Source of the DNA: Rhizobium leguminosarum
GTDB taxonomy: Bacteria; Pseudomonadota; Alphaproteobacteria; Rhizobiales; Rhizobiaceae
Length of the DNA: 64,000 nucleotides
NCBI RefSeq assembly: GCF_004123835.1
Contig: NZ_MZMU01000012.1
Span: 620,001-684,000 of the forward strand
Reading direction: 5' to 3'
Shown here piece by piece: positions 42,421 to 51,180 of this stretch. A program made the position numbers and the translations under genes. How positions within the stretch are numbered: the stretch's first letter is position 1; each line of letters starts with the position of its first letter. Under the pieces are notes generated by a model that searched no databases, was not told the DNA's origin, and saw nothing but the letters and a program-made list of their open reading frames with translations.

Positions 42421-43509
42421 TCAGGCACGCGCCATCGGCGCCGCTGCCTGCAGCGCCGCCTCGACATTGGCGGGCAGCCTGAAGCGGCGACGATATTCGC
42501 CGGGCGTCAGGCCTGCCAGCTTGCGAAACAGGCGGCGGAAGGAGGCGAGGTCGGAATAGCCGACTTCGAGCGCGATCTCCTCGACTGGCCTGTCCTCCAT
42601 CTCCAGCATCTGCTTGGCTTCCTCGACACGGAGCCACTGGACATATTCGAGCGGCGAATAGCCCGTCGCCTTCCTGAAGCGGCGGTCGAAGGACCGCTTC
42701 GGTAGGCCGGAGAGCCGGAGCAGCTCGGAGACGATATCGGCCGACTGATAGTGCAGCGGGGCATATTCCTGGCACTTCCCCACCACGGCGTCGCCGTGAT
42801 CTGCATTGGCGATCATCGAGGCGTAGGGCAGCTGGCCGTCGCGATGCCACTGATAGAGGAAGATCTTCGATATGCGGATCGCTTCCGCTGTTCCGGCATG
42901 CCGGGCGATGAGGAAGAGCGTCAGGTCCTGCCAGGATGATGCACCGCCGGCGCAGACGATGGAATGCCCGGCGCCGGCCTGCACCAGGATACGCTCTTCC
43001 CGGAGCTCGACATTGGGAAACTGGCTGCGAAACAGAGGCACATACATCCAGTGCGTGGTTGCCTGCTGCCCCTCCAGCAGCCCTGCCTCGGCGAGCACGA
43101 TCGATCCGCCGCAAGCCGCCAGCAGCCGCGCGCCGCGCCGATGCATCTCGACAATCCAGTTCAGGAGCCTACGGTCGAGTGCCCTGATAGTTTCCGGCGT
43201 GTCGACGAGGACGTTCGGAACAAGGACGTAATCGGTTTCCTCGATGTCGTCGATCGTTTCCTGCGGCATGATCGTCACGCCTGTTATCAGCTTCAGCGGG
43301 CCAGGCTCGGCGGCGACCAGGCGCGGCGCGAACATCACTTCGCTCGTCGGCTCGTTCGAGCTGCTCTTCCAGTTGGCCCCGGCGATCCAGAGCGTGTCGA
43401 AGATGCCGTACATGATTGAGGGGTCGCATTCCGGAAACGCGACGATGCTGACCCGCAAGGGACGCTTGGCGTTGGCGGAATGTGGCTCTATCGGCTTCAT
43501 AGCGGCCAT
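42421..43509 (-). CDS. GlxA-type AraC-family regulator
   Basis: 362 residues from MAAMKPIEPHS with AGAGGCAGG upstream. The N-terminal DJ-1/PfpI-like domain (VSIVAFPECDPSIMYGIFDT, LLAACGGSIVLAEAGLLEG) sits in front of an AraC helix-turn-helix pair (KRSFDRRFRKATGYSPLEYV and IALEVGYSDLASFRRLFRKL). This is the arrangement of GlxA-family regulators. It is divergent from the methyltransferase gene (90 bases) and may control it. Ligand unknown. Confidence 0.9.
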   Translation of the reverse strand: MAAMKPIEPHSANAKRPLRVSIVAFPECDPSIMYGIFDTLWIAGANWKSSSNEPTSEVMFAPRLVAAEPGPLKLITGVTIMPQETIDDIEETDYVLVPNVLVDTPETIRALDRRLLNWIVEMHRRGARLLAACGGSIVLAEAGLLEGQQATTHWMYVPLFRSQFPNVELREERILVQAGAGHSIVCAGGASSWQDLTLFLIARHAGTAEAIRISKIFLYQWHRDGQLPYASMIANADHGDAVVGKCQEYAPLHYQSADIVSELLRLSGLPKRSFDRRFRKATGYSPLEYVQWLRVEEAKQMLEMEDRPVEEIALEVGYSDLASFRRLFRKLAGLTPGEYRRRFRLPANVEAALQAAAPMARA

Positions 43510-43598
43510 CCTGCCTCTGCTGCATACCATTAGCAACACGTAAAAGGCGCTTCGAAACGGGCGGCATGTCGCTGCCCGATGGAGAGGGTATCGCATCA

Positions 43599-44648
43599 AT
43601 GGAACTGAATATCGAGAAACTGCAGACGCTGCTCGGCGTCATGGTCAATGAGCTCGGGGCGGCGCAGAATTCCCCCCTTGTCATCATCGGCGAGGAGCTG
43701 GGTCTTTATCGCAAGATGGCGGAGAGGGGAGCGATCTCATCGATCGAGCTTGCTGAGGCCACCGACACAAAAGAGCGCTACGTCAGGGAATGGCTCGCCG
43801 CCCAGGCAGCATCGGGATTTGTCGACTATGACGCGGCGACCGGCAGGTTCACGCTTTCGCCGGAACAGGCGGCGGTCTTTGCCGTCGAGGACAGCCCGGT
43901 CAACATGATCGGCGGCTTTGTCGCCCTCGACGCCATCTATGCCGATCGCGCCAAGCTCACCCATGCCTTCCGCCATGGCGGCGGCGTTTCGTGGACGGAC
44001 CGGTGCAACTGCATGTTCTGCGGCACCGACCGCTTCTTCCGGCCGGGTTACAAGGCCAATCTCGTCGACGGCTGGCTTCCTTCGCTGGAAGGTGTCGTCG
44101 AGAAGCTGGAGCGCGGCGCGCGGGTTGCCGATATCGGCTGCGGCTTCGGCTCGTCGACCCTGCTGATGGCCAAGGCCTTCCCGAAGTCGGAATTCACCGG
44201 CATCGACTTCCATGCCGCGTCGATCGAGCATGCGAGCGGCCACGCAAAGGGCATGAGCAATGTCCGGTTCGAAACCGCCCGCGCGCAGGATTTCGAAGGC
44301 TCGGGCTTCGACCTCGTCACCATCTTCGATGCCCTGCACGACATGGGCGACCCGGTCGGCGCCGTCAGCCATATCGCCCAGGCTCTGAAGCCGGAGGGCA
44401 CGCTGATGCTGGTCGAGCCGATGGCGGGCGACAGCCTGGCCGACAACCTCAACCCCGTCGGCCGCGTCTTCTATGCCGCCTCGGCCAACACCTGCGTCCC
44501 GGCCTCGCTCGGCCAGGAAGTGGGAGCCGCCCTCGGCGCGCAGGCCGGACAGGCAAAGCTGACCGAGGTGCTCAAGGCCGGCGGCTTCTCGAAGGTGCGG
44601 CGCGCGACCGGGACGGCGTTCAACATGGTGCTGGAGGCTCGGCTCTGA
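43599..44648 (+). CDS. SAM-dependent methyltransferase with N-terminal winged helix
   Basis: 349 residues from MELNIEKLQTLLGVM; GGAGAGGG lies about ten bases upstream of the ATG. Residues 1-100 form a winged-helix (LVIIGEELGLYRKMAERGAI, ERYVREWLAAQAASGFV). A class I methyltransferase follows with SAM motif I VADIGCGFGSSTLL, LVTIFDALHDMGDP and LKPEGTLMLVEPM. A Cys pair (CNCMFCGTDRFF) lies between. This winged helix plus methyltransferase plan is like several proteins of unknown substrate in Rhizobiales and actinobacteria. Divergent from the GlxA-type regulator. Confidence 0.88.
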   Translation: MELNIEKLQTLLGVMVNELGAAQNSPLVIIGEELGLYRKMAERGAISSIELAEATDTKERYVREWLAAQAASGFVDYDAATGRFTLSPEQAAVFAVEDSPVNMIGGFVALDAIYADRAKLTHAFRHGGGVSWTDRCNCMFCGTDRFFRPGYKANLVDGWLPSLEGVVEKLERGARVADIGCGFGSSTLLMAKAFPKSEFTGIDFHAASIEHASGHAKGMSNVRFETARAQDFEGSGFDLVTIFDALHDMGDPVGAVSHIAQALKPEGTLMLVEPMAGDSLADNLNPVGRVFYAASANTCVPASLGQEVGAALGAQAGQAKLTEVLKAGGFSKVRRATGTAFNMVLEARL

Positions 44649-44862
44649 TGTCTGCGCGGAGGTAGTTTAATATGCGGGTGGCCGATGGCCACCCGCTGCC
44701 GACCGCACGCTCACGCCTGTACGGTCGGGCGGACGACGATGTCGCTGAAGCGCTACTGGTCGGATGCTAGGGTGGGCTGAGAACGGCGGTTCAACTTGCG
44801 ACGGCTGCCGCGTAACCCTATTGTTCGACGGCAGACCAGCGTCCTTGAAGGGGGAGACTTCG

Positions 44863-45666
44863 ATGCCGTCGAGTTTCAATGTCGAAAGTGCGGATGGTTA
44901 TGAACGGCTGATGGGGCGCTGGAGCAAGAGGCTGGCGCCGATGCTCATCGATTTCGCCGGTCTGGCGGATGGGGATCGCGTGCTCGATGTCGGCTGCGGC
45001 ACCGGCAGCCTGGCGTTCACGCTGGCGGAAACGCCGGGTCTGCAGGAGATCGTCGCCGTCGACTATTCGCCCGTCTTCGTCGAGGCGGCGACGCGGCGCA
45101 ATACCGACCCGCGCGTATCCATCCAGCAGGCCGATGCCTGCGCGCTGCCGTTCGAGGACGGCCGCTTCGACAGGGCGATGTCGCTGCTGGTGCTGCATTT
45201 CGTGCCGGAGGCGGGAAAGGCGGTGTCGGAGATGGCTCGTGTCGTGCGCCCGGGCGGCGTGGTCGCGGCCGCCGTCTGGGATCATTATGGCGGCATGTCC
45301 GGCATGCGGATGATGTGGGACACGGTGGCGATGCTCGATGAGAACGCGCTGCCGTTACGCCGCAAATATTGCTTCCAGCCGATGATGCGGCCGGGGGAGA
45401 TGAAGCAGAGCTTTGTCGGTCAGGGTCTTGTCGACGTCGAGGAGACGTCGCTGCTGATCCGGATGGAATACGGCTCCTTCGAGGACTATTGGGAGCCGAT
45501 TGCCGCCGGCGAGGGACCGCTCGGCAAGTATGTGGCAGGGCTGGACCCGGCGAAGCGAAAAGCGGTCGATGCCGCCGTCAGGGCCGCTTACGAGGCTGGC
45601 GATCCGGATGGGCCGCGGTCGTTCGCGTCGGTGGCGTGGGCGTGCCGGGGCCGGGCGGCGGACTGA
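44863..45666 (+). CDS. Class I SAM-dependent methyltransferase
   Basis: 267 residues from MPSSFNVESADGYERLMGRW, with GGGGGAG seven bases upstream. SAM motif I is VLDVGCGTGSLAFTL, motif II IVAVDYSPVFVEAA, post-I QADACALPFEDGRFD and motif III RVVRPGGVVAAAVWD. The substrate is unknown; small-molecule methyltransferases of the UbiE/COQ5-like group are the nearest in pattern. It follows the previous methyltransferase gene by about 215 bases on the same strand but probably has its own promoter. A repeat B copy comes after it. Confidence 0.88.
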   Translation: MPSSFNVESADGYERLMGRWSKRLAPMLIDFAGLADGDRVLDVGCGTGSLAFTLAETPGLQEIVAVDYSPVFVEAATRRNTDPRVSIQQADACALPFEDGRFDRAMSLLVLHFVPEAGKAVSEMARVVRPGGVVAAAVWDHYGGMSGMRMMWDTVAMLDENALPLRRKYCFQPMMRPGEMKQSFVGQGLVDVEETSLLIRMEYGSFEDYWEPIAAGEGPLGKYVAGLDPAKRKAVDAAVRAAYEAGDPDGPRSFASVAWACRGRAAD

Positions 45667-45706
45667 TTAGCGGGAGCGCCACCTCCTCTAAAGGGAGAAT
45701 CGTGCT

Positions 45707-45876
45707 GCTCCCTCTTCTCCCCAGCGGGGAGAAGGTGGCCCAAAGGGTCGGATGAGGGGGCCGCACGGCACACCCTTGCTTGCCTTCGCTTACGCTCCGT
45801 GCATTCGCGGCTTTGCCACTCACCCCCTCATCGCCTCGCTATCGCTCCGGCACTTCTCCCCGTTGGGGAGAAGAGG
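45707..45876. repeat. Dispersed repeat B, full copy
   Basis: About 170 bp nearly the same as the copy at 28232-28405, with the same terminal dyads (CTTCTCCCC/GGGGAGAAG). The remaining 250 bases before the MFS gene show nothing beyond a GGAGGAAT ribosome site. Confidence 0.85.
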
Positions 45877-46127
45877 CAGGCAGTGGCCCGCATGCGTCAA
45901 CGTGAAAGGCAGGGTGCTGGAAAGTGCCATGCCTTCAATGGTGGCGCTGAGGTGCGTGCCGATCACGCCAATCGTGATGGAACACGGGCAGCATTGCTGA
46001 CGTTATTGCCCGCTGTCTCCGACTGCAAACGCAGCCGCAACAGCATCACCCGCCCGTTTCGGGCACCCCTTCCGACGGCATCCGGAATTGCCCGCCTCGC
46101 CGCCGCTTTCGGACGGAGGAATATCAG

Positions 46128-47378
46128 ATGTCCGCTTTGGAAAGCCTGCGCCGGCTGACGCCGCAGCAGCGCAACACCGTCATCGCCAGCTATCTTGGCT
46201 GGACGCTCGACGCTTTCGATTTCTTCATTCTCGTCTTCGTTCTCAAATATATCGCCCAGGAATTCCACACCGACGTTCCCGCCGTTTCGGTGGCGATTTT
46301 CCTGACGCTCGCCATGCGGGCGCTCGGCGCGCTGGTCTTCGGGCTGGCGGCCGACCGTTACGGACGGCGCATCACGCTGATGGCCGACGTGCTGCTCTAT
46401 TCGCTGTTCGAATTCCTGACCGGCTTCTCCACGGGGCTCACGATGTTTCTCGTGCTCAGAGCGCTCTATGGTATCGCCATGGGCGGTGAATGGGGCGTCG
46501 GCGCCTCGCTAGTCATGGAGACGGTGCCGGAGGAGAGCCGCGGCATCGTCTCGGGCATCCTGCAGGCCGGCTATCCCTCCGGCTATCTGATCGCCTCGAT
46601 CGTGTTCTTCCTGCTCTTTCCCGTCATCGGCTGGCGCGGCATGTTCTTTGTCGGCGCGGTGCCGGCGCTGCTGGTGCTCTATATCCGCCGCAACGTCGAG
46701 GAAAGCCCGGCCTTCCTGAAGCGGCAGGCCGAGGGGCGCCGGCCGTTCCTGACAGTCTTGCGCGAAAACATTCCGCTGTTCATCTGGGCGGTGCTTTTGA
46801 TGACGGCGTTCAACTTCTTCAGCCATGGCACGCAGGATATCTACCCGACCTTCCTCGAGACGCAGCGCAACTATTCGAGCTACACGGTCGGCGCGATCGC
46901 CATCGTCTACAATATCGGAGCGATCTGCGGCGGGCTGTTCTTCGGGGCGCTGTCGCAGCGGATCGGGCGCAAAAAGGCAATCGTCATCGCCGCGTTGATC
47001 GCCGTGCCCGTCGCGCCGTTTTGGGCCTATGCGCCCGGGCCGGTGCTGCTCGCTATCGGCGCCTTCCTGATGCAGTTCTTCGTCCAGGGCGCCTGGGGCA
47101 TCGTGCCGGTGCATCTGAACGAGCTGTCCCCGGACGAGGTGCGCGGCACATTCCCCGGCTTTGCCTATCAGCTCGGCAACCTGCTGGCGTCAGGCAATGC
47201 GACGCTGCAGGCGGGGTTGGCTGCCCGCTGGGACGGCGATTATGCCTATGCGTTGCTGATCGTCGCGGCGGTGGTGGCGCTCGTCGTCGCGGCCCTTGCC
47301 GGCTTCGGCTACGAGAAGAAGGATGTCCGCTTCGGCACGGAGGAGGCCGAGGAACCGCATGGCGCGATGCGGATCTAG
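46128..47378 (+). CDS. MFS transporter, carboxylate:H+ symporter type
   Basis: 416 residues with 12 predicted membrane helices. The loop GLAADRYGRRITL (2-3) and the helix-4/5 YGIAMGGEWGVGASLVMETVP are typical of the aromatic-acid/sialate (AAHS/SHS) branch, as is the central gap between helices 6 and 7. These are proton symporters that import small carboxylates. A GGAGGAAT site precedes the ATG. The exact substrate cannot be read. A bidirectional terminator follows. No catabolic genes lie next to it. Confidence 0.87.
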   Translation: MSALESLRRLTPQQRNTVIASYLGWTLDAFDFFILVFVLKYIAQEFHTDVPAVSVAIFLTLAMRALGALVFGLAADRYGRRITLMADVLLYSLFEFLTGFSTGLTMFLVLRALYGIAMGGEWGVGASLVMETVPEESRGIVSGILQAGYPSGYLIASIVFFLLFPVIGWRGMFFVGAVPALLVLYIRRNVEESPAFLKRQAEGRRPFLTVLRENIPLFIWAVLLMTAFNFFSHGTQDIYPTFLETQRNYSSYTVGAIAIVYNIGAICGGLFFGALSQRIGRKKAIVIAALIAVPVAPFWAYAPGPVLLAIGAFLMQFFVQGAWGIVPVHLNELSPDEVRGTFPGFAYQLGNLLASGNATLQAGLAARWDGDYAYALLIVAAVVALVVAALAGFGYEKKDVRFGTEEAEEPHGAMRI

Positions 47379-47395
47379 CGCTGCCTGCGGTTATG

Positions 47396-47424
47396 AAGGC
47401 CGGCGGCGACAGCTGCCGGCCTTT
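47396..47424 (+). terminator. Rho-independent terminator after the MFS gene
   Basis: AAGGCCGGC...GCCGGCCTT with a 10-base loop, followed by TCAGCTCTT; the reverse strand also has a T-poor stem, so it could serve both directions. Confidence 0.75.
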
Positions 47425-47648
47425 CAGCTCTTGAGCACGTTGCAACCCCAGTTGCCATCGTAAAACGCCGGCCGCAACAGGGTGATGCCGGAAGGCAAGC
47501 GCTGTGCAAGCTGCCGCTGGCCCGCATTGGTGACGTGAGACGATTGGTCCGAGGCTAGCAGGACTTGCCGTCGAATGGCGGCGTGCTAGGTAAGGCCCGC
47601 TGGCATCTCGCCGGATCGATCCTTCCCTCCACAGCCCCGAGTTACCCC

Positions 47649-47996
47649 ATGCCGTTTTCTCCCGCCGCCGTCTGGCCCGTCGTCATGCTGTTTGCCTCCA
47701 ACATTTTCATGACCTTTGCCTGGTACGGGCATCTCAAGCACAAGAGCAGCGCGATCTTCCTCGCCATCCTCGTCAGTTGGGGCATTGCCTTCTTTGAATA
47801 TTGTCTGGCGGTGCCGGCCAACCGTATCGGTTCGGCGGTCTATACGACGGCGCAGCTGAAAACGATGCAGGAGGTGATCACGCTGATCGTCTTTTCCGGC
47901 TTCTCGATCTTCTGGCTCGGCGAGAACCTGACCTGGAACCATGCGATCGGCTTTGCGCTGATCGCAATCGGAGCATCCTTCATCTTCCGTGCATAA
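47649..47996 (+). CDS. DUF486 (DMT-like) membrane protein
   Basis: 115 residues with four membrane helices: FSPAAVWPVVMLFASNIFMT, AIFLAILVSWGIAFFEYCL, VITLIVFSGFSIFWLGENLT and IGFALIAIGASFIF. The TFAWYGHLK motif with VPANRIGS and YTTAQLKTMQE identifies the DUF486 family of short drug/metabolite-transporter-like proteins. Half the size of normal DMT carriers, they probably dimerise. The start at MPFSPAAVW was taken over longer in-frame ones. Substrate unknown. Confidence 0.85.
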   Translation: MPFSPAAVWPVVMLFASNIFMTFAWYGHLKHKSSAIFLAILVSWGIAFFEYCLAVPANRIGSAVYTTAQLKTMQEVITLIVFSGFSIFWLGENLTWNHAIGFALIAIGASFIFRA

Positions 47997-48117
47997 ACTT
48001 TAGCCTTTTCAATAGATTACAAATTGTCCATGTCGGGAAAACGCCACATTTCCTACAGATTGGCGTCGCAATTCGTTGAGACCCTGTCACCATCAAGTGA
48101 ACAGGAGGTGAACAGCC

Positions 48118-49629
48118 ATGAGCCTGTCTTTCCCGACGATGGCGGCGATCCGGTTCGGCTATGGCTTCCGGCCGGGCGAGGTGCCGCCGAGCAGCAAGGA
48201 CGATCTCATCGGCCAGCTGCGCATGGGGGCGGCGGCAACGCCGGACTTTCCCCTCGGCGGCCCCGACATGCGCCACCAGGCGATTCTCAGCCTGCAGGCG
48301 CAGTTGAAGCAGATCCGGCAGGCCGCCAAGACGGTCACCGACGATACGACGCAGCGCGAGATGCGCAGGGGCGTGCAGCGGCAAGTGCAGCAGCAGTTCC
48401 AGCACGATGCGAACCTGCGGCTGATGCAGGCGGTGCTGTCGCCGTATGGCTTCTACGAGAGGCTTTCGACCTTCTGGACCGATCATTTCTCCACCAGCGC
48501 CAATAAGAGCCTGCCGATGCGTCTCATCGTGCCGCTCTACGAGGCTGAGGCGATCCGGCCGTTCATATCAGGCAGGTTCGGCGATCTCTTGCGCAATGCC
48601 ACCGCCCATCCGGCCATGCTGATCTATCTCGACCAGGCGGATTCGCTCGGGCCGGATTCGGCCGGCGGCATGAAGCGCAACAAGGGGCTGAATGAAAACC
48701 TCGGCCGGGAACTGCTGGAGCTGCACACACTCGGCGCCGGCAGCGGCTACAGCCAGGCGGATGTCACGGCGGCGGCCATGGTGCTAACGGGGCTCACCAT
48801 CGACCGCAAGGAGATGGACATCGCCTTCCGGCCGAATATTTCCGAGCCCGGCGCACATGAGGTGCTCGGCGTCAGCTATGGCGGGCGCAGGCGCTCGCGC
48901 GAGGATTATCTCGATATGCTCGACGATCTCGCGCTCCACCCGAAGACGGCGGTGCATATCAGCCGCAAGCTCGCGGTGCATTTCATCGCCGACCAGCCCG
49001 ACGAGGGCATGGTGTCCAATATGGCCGAAGCCTGGAAGAAGACCGATGGCGATCTGACTGCCGTCTACACCGCCATGCTCGACCATCCCGCCGCCTGGCG
49101 CGACGAGGGCGCCAAGGCGCGCCAGCCCTTCGATTATATCGTCGCCGGCCTGAGGGCGCTGAATGCGGGGCCCGTCAACGGCGTTGTCGGCAGCTTCCTG
49201 GCCGCCAACCAGCAGGGCACGGACGAGGGCGACATGGCGGCGAACACGCCCGGCATGGCAGGATCGCCGGTGCCGACCGATCCTGCCGGCGAGGCGCGGG
49301 ACAAGCGCCTCAAGGCGTTCCGGACGGCGAGGGCGCTGGGGCAGGGCGCGCTCAGGCGCATGGGCCAGCCGACCTGGCTGCCGCCGAGCCCGGCTGGTTT
49401 CGAGGAAGGCTTCTCCGCCTGGATCACCGGCAGCCAGCTCGCCGAGCGGTTGGCCTGGGCAAGGCGGACTGCAGCACAGTTCGGCCGGGACGAGGATCCG
49501 CGCGAATTCCTGAAATCGACGCTTGCCGATGCCGCCCGCGACGAGACGATCCGTGTGGTGTCGCAGGCGCCGAACAAGATCAGCGGACTGACGCTAGTGC
49601 TGGCATCGCCCGAATTCAATCGCCGCTAA
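48118..49629 (+). CDS. DUF1800 protein
   Basis: 503 residues. The family signature is clear: FWTDHFSTSANKS near residue 118, NPATAHPAMLIYLDQ-like LRNATAHPAMLIYLDQADS, LNENLGRELLELHTLG and FQRKLAVHF-like ISRKLAVHFIADQPDE, and FDYIVAGLRALNAG. Function is unknown. It always pairs with DUF1501 genes, as here. No classical signal peptide was seen. AGGAGG ribosome site. It is the first gene of a two-gene operon; the gap to the second is 110 bases with two hairpins. Confidence 0.9.
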   Translation: MSLSFPTMAAIRFGYGFRPGEVPPSSKDDLIGQLRMGAAATPDFPLGGPDMRHQAILSLQAQLKQIRQAAKTVTDDTTQREMRRGVQRQVQQQFQHDANLRLMQAVLSPYGFYERLSTFWTDHFSTSANKSLPMRLIVPLYEAEAIRPFISGRFGDLLRNATAHPAMLIYLDQADSLGPDSAGGMKRNKGLNENLGRELLELHTLGAGSGYSQADVTAAAMVLTGLTIDRKEMDIAFRPNISEPGAHEVLGVSYGGRRRSREDYLDMLDDLALHPKTAVHISRKLAVHFIADQPDEGMVSNMAEAWKKTDGDLTAVYTAMLDHPAAWRDEGAKARQPFDYIVAGLRALNAGPVNGVVGSFLAANQQGTDEGDMAANTPGMAGSPVPTDPAGEARDKRLKAFRTARALGQGALRRMGQPTWLPPSPAGFEEGFSAWITGSQLAERLAWARRTAAQFGRDEDPREFLKSTLADAARDETIRVVSQAPNKISGLTLVLASPEFNRR

Positions 49630-49668
49630 GCAGACTTTCGTTGGCAAGCCAACGCTTCGTCTGCTTAG
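49626..49668 (+). other. Intercistronic hairpin 1 of the DUF1800-DUF1501 operon
   Basis: CTAAGCAGAC...GTCTGCTTAG with an inner CGTTGGC-AA-GCCAACG stem. It includes the stop codon of the DUF1800 gene and is followed by CTCCTTTGTTTTG, so it might partially terminate or protect the transcript. Confidence 0.6.
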
Positions 49669-49683
49669 CTCCTTTGTTTTGTC

Positions 49684-49723
49684 GCAGGTTCCGGAAAACC
49701 GTTGGACACTTTTCCGGACCTGC
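49684..49723 (+). other. Intercistronic hairpin 2 of the DUF1800-DUF1501 operon
   Basis: GCAGGTTCCGGAAAA...TTTTCCGGACCTGC, a 14-bp imperfect stem ending just before the AGGAGG ribosome site of the DUF1501 gene. Similar TTTTCCGGAAAA-type dyads are dispersed in rhizobia. Confidence 0.6.
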
Positions 49724-49739
49724 TTAGGAGGCCCCGCCC

Positions 49740-50924
49740 ATGACGCTGCCCATCAACCGGATTTCGCTGTCGCGCCGCGGCTTTCTGACCTCTGCCTGCT
49801 GTCTTGCCGCTGCCCCCGTCTTCACACCGGTCACCTTCGCGGCGATGCCGAGCGACAACCGTTTTGTCACCATCGTGCTGCGCGGCGCGATGGACGGGTT
49901 GGATCTGGTGCAGCCCTATGGCGATGCCGGCTTTGCGGCACTCAGGCCGACACTGGCACTGACGCCCGAGACCGGGCTTCTCGATCTCGACGGGCATTTC
50001 GGCCTCAATCCAGCGGCCGCCGAGCTGATGCCGCTCTGGAAGAGCCGCGAGCTTGCCTTCGTGCATGCGGTGTCGACGCCCTATCGCGACCAGCGCAGTC
50101 ATTTCGATGGGCAGGACATGCTGGAATCCGGCGGCGAACATGTGGCCGAGGAAAAGACCGGCTGGTTGAACCGGGCGCTCGCCGTCATTCCGCGCTCGGA
50201 TGCGCGCAAGGCAATCGACATCAACACTTCGACGGAGCTGATCCTCTCCGGGCCGAACAATGTCGACGTCTGGGCGTCGGATTCCAATCTGGCGCCGGCT
50301 CGCGACGAGATGCAGTTCCTGGCGCGGCTCTATGCCGGCGATCCGCCGTTCGCCGAAGCACTTGCCGAGGCGACGCGGGCCGACACCGCCTCGATGATGG
50401 TCGAGCCGGAGGGCCAGCGCGGCGCCAAGATCGCCGATGTGGCAGCCCTTGCCGGCAACATGCTGAAGGGCGATTACCGCATCGCCAGCTTCTCGATCAG
50501 CGGCTGGGACACGCATATCGGCCAGGCCGGCCAGTTCAAGCGGCCGGTGCAGGACCTTTCGCAGGCAATCAATACGTTGAAGACCACGCTCGGGCCCGAG
50601 ATCTGGGCAAAGACGGTGGTGCTTGCCATGACCGAGTTCGGCCGCACCGTGCGTCAGAACGGCTCAGCCGGCACCGACCACGGCACCGGCGGCTGCGCGC
50701 TGCTTGCCGGCGGAGCCATCAACGGCGGCCGCATCCTCGGCCGCTGGCCGGGCATCGGCGATGGCCAACTGCTCGACGACCGCGACCTGATGCCAACCGC
50801 CGATGTGCGCGAACTGGCGGCGGCGATGCTCTACCGGCAGTTCGATGTGAGTGCGGATGATCTGACGGGGAAGATTTTTCCGGGGCTGGGGTTTGATAAG
50901 GGGTCGCAGTTTCTCAAGGCGTGA
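49740..50924 (+). CDS. DUF1501 Tat-exported protein
   Basis: 394 residues. The start is MTLPINRISLSRRGFLTSAC, a twin-arginine signal (SRRGFLTS) for export of a folded protein. FVTIVLRGAMDGLDLVQPYG, VHAVSTPYRDQRSHFDGQDM and FGRTVRQNGSAGTDHGTGGC (metal-site His) are the DUF1501 signatures, related to the alkaline phosphatase superfamily. The substrate is unknown. AGGAGG lies seven bases upstream. It works together with the DUF1800 protein. Confidence 0.9.
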   Translation: MTLPINRISLSRRGFLTSACCLAAAPVFTPVTFAAMPSDNRFVTIVLRGAMDGLDLVQPYGDAGFAALRPTLALTPETGLLDLDGHFGLNPAAAELMPLWKSRELAFVHAVSTPYRDQRSHFDGQDMLESGGEHVAEEKTGWLNRALAVIPRSDARKAIDINTSTELILSGPNNVDVWASDSNLAPARDEMQFLARLYAGDPPFAEALAEATRADTASMMVEPEGQRGAKIADVAALAGNMLKGDYRIASFSISGWDTHIGQAGQFKRPVQDLSQAINTLKTTLGPEIWAKTVVLAMTEFGRTVRQNGSAGTDHGTGGCALLAGGAINGGRILGRWPGIGDGQLLDDRDLMPTADVRELAAAMLYRQFDVSADDLTGKIFPGLGFDKGSQFLKA

Positions 50925-50940
50925 GGGGGCGGGGAGGAGC

Positions 50941-51102
50941 AGCACACCGACCAGCCCTCATGGTGAGGAGGCCCAAAGGGCCGTCTCGAACCACGGGGGC
51001 GGGTGGCTGAGCGCCACGCCGGCATCCGCATTCAGCGAAATGGGTGGCCAGCCTCGTCCTTCGAGGCCCCTGCGGGGCACCTCAGGATGAGGCTGGAGAG
51101 AG
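50941..51102. repeat. Dispersed repeat A copy
   Basis: CAGCCCTCATGGTGAGGAGG...GTCTCGAACCACGGGGG followed by CCTCGTCCTTCGAGGC...CACCTCAGGATGAGG. The copy at 56233-56395 is nearly the same along its length. No coding sequence is seen between the DUF1501 and aldo/keto reductase genes. Confidence 0.85.
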
Positions 51103-51180
51103 GGTGCGGCGGTCAGCTAAAGAGTCCGCCAGGCGGGTGGCTTCAGCGGCATCCGCATTTGCCGAGGCTGGGGAGAGGCC

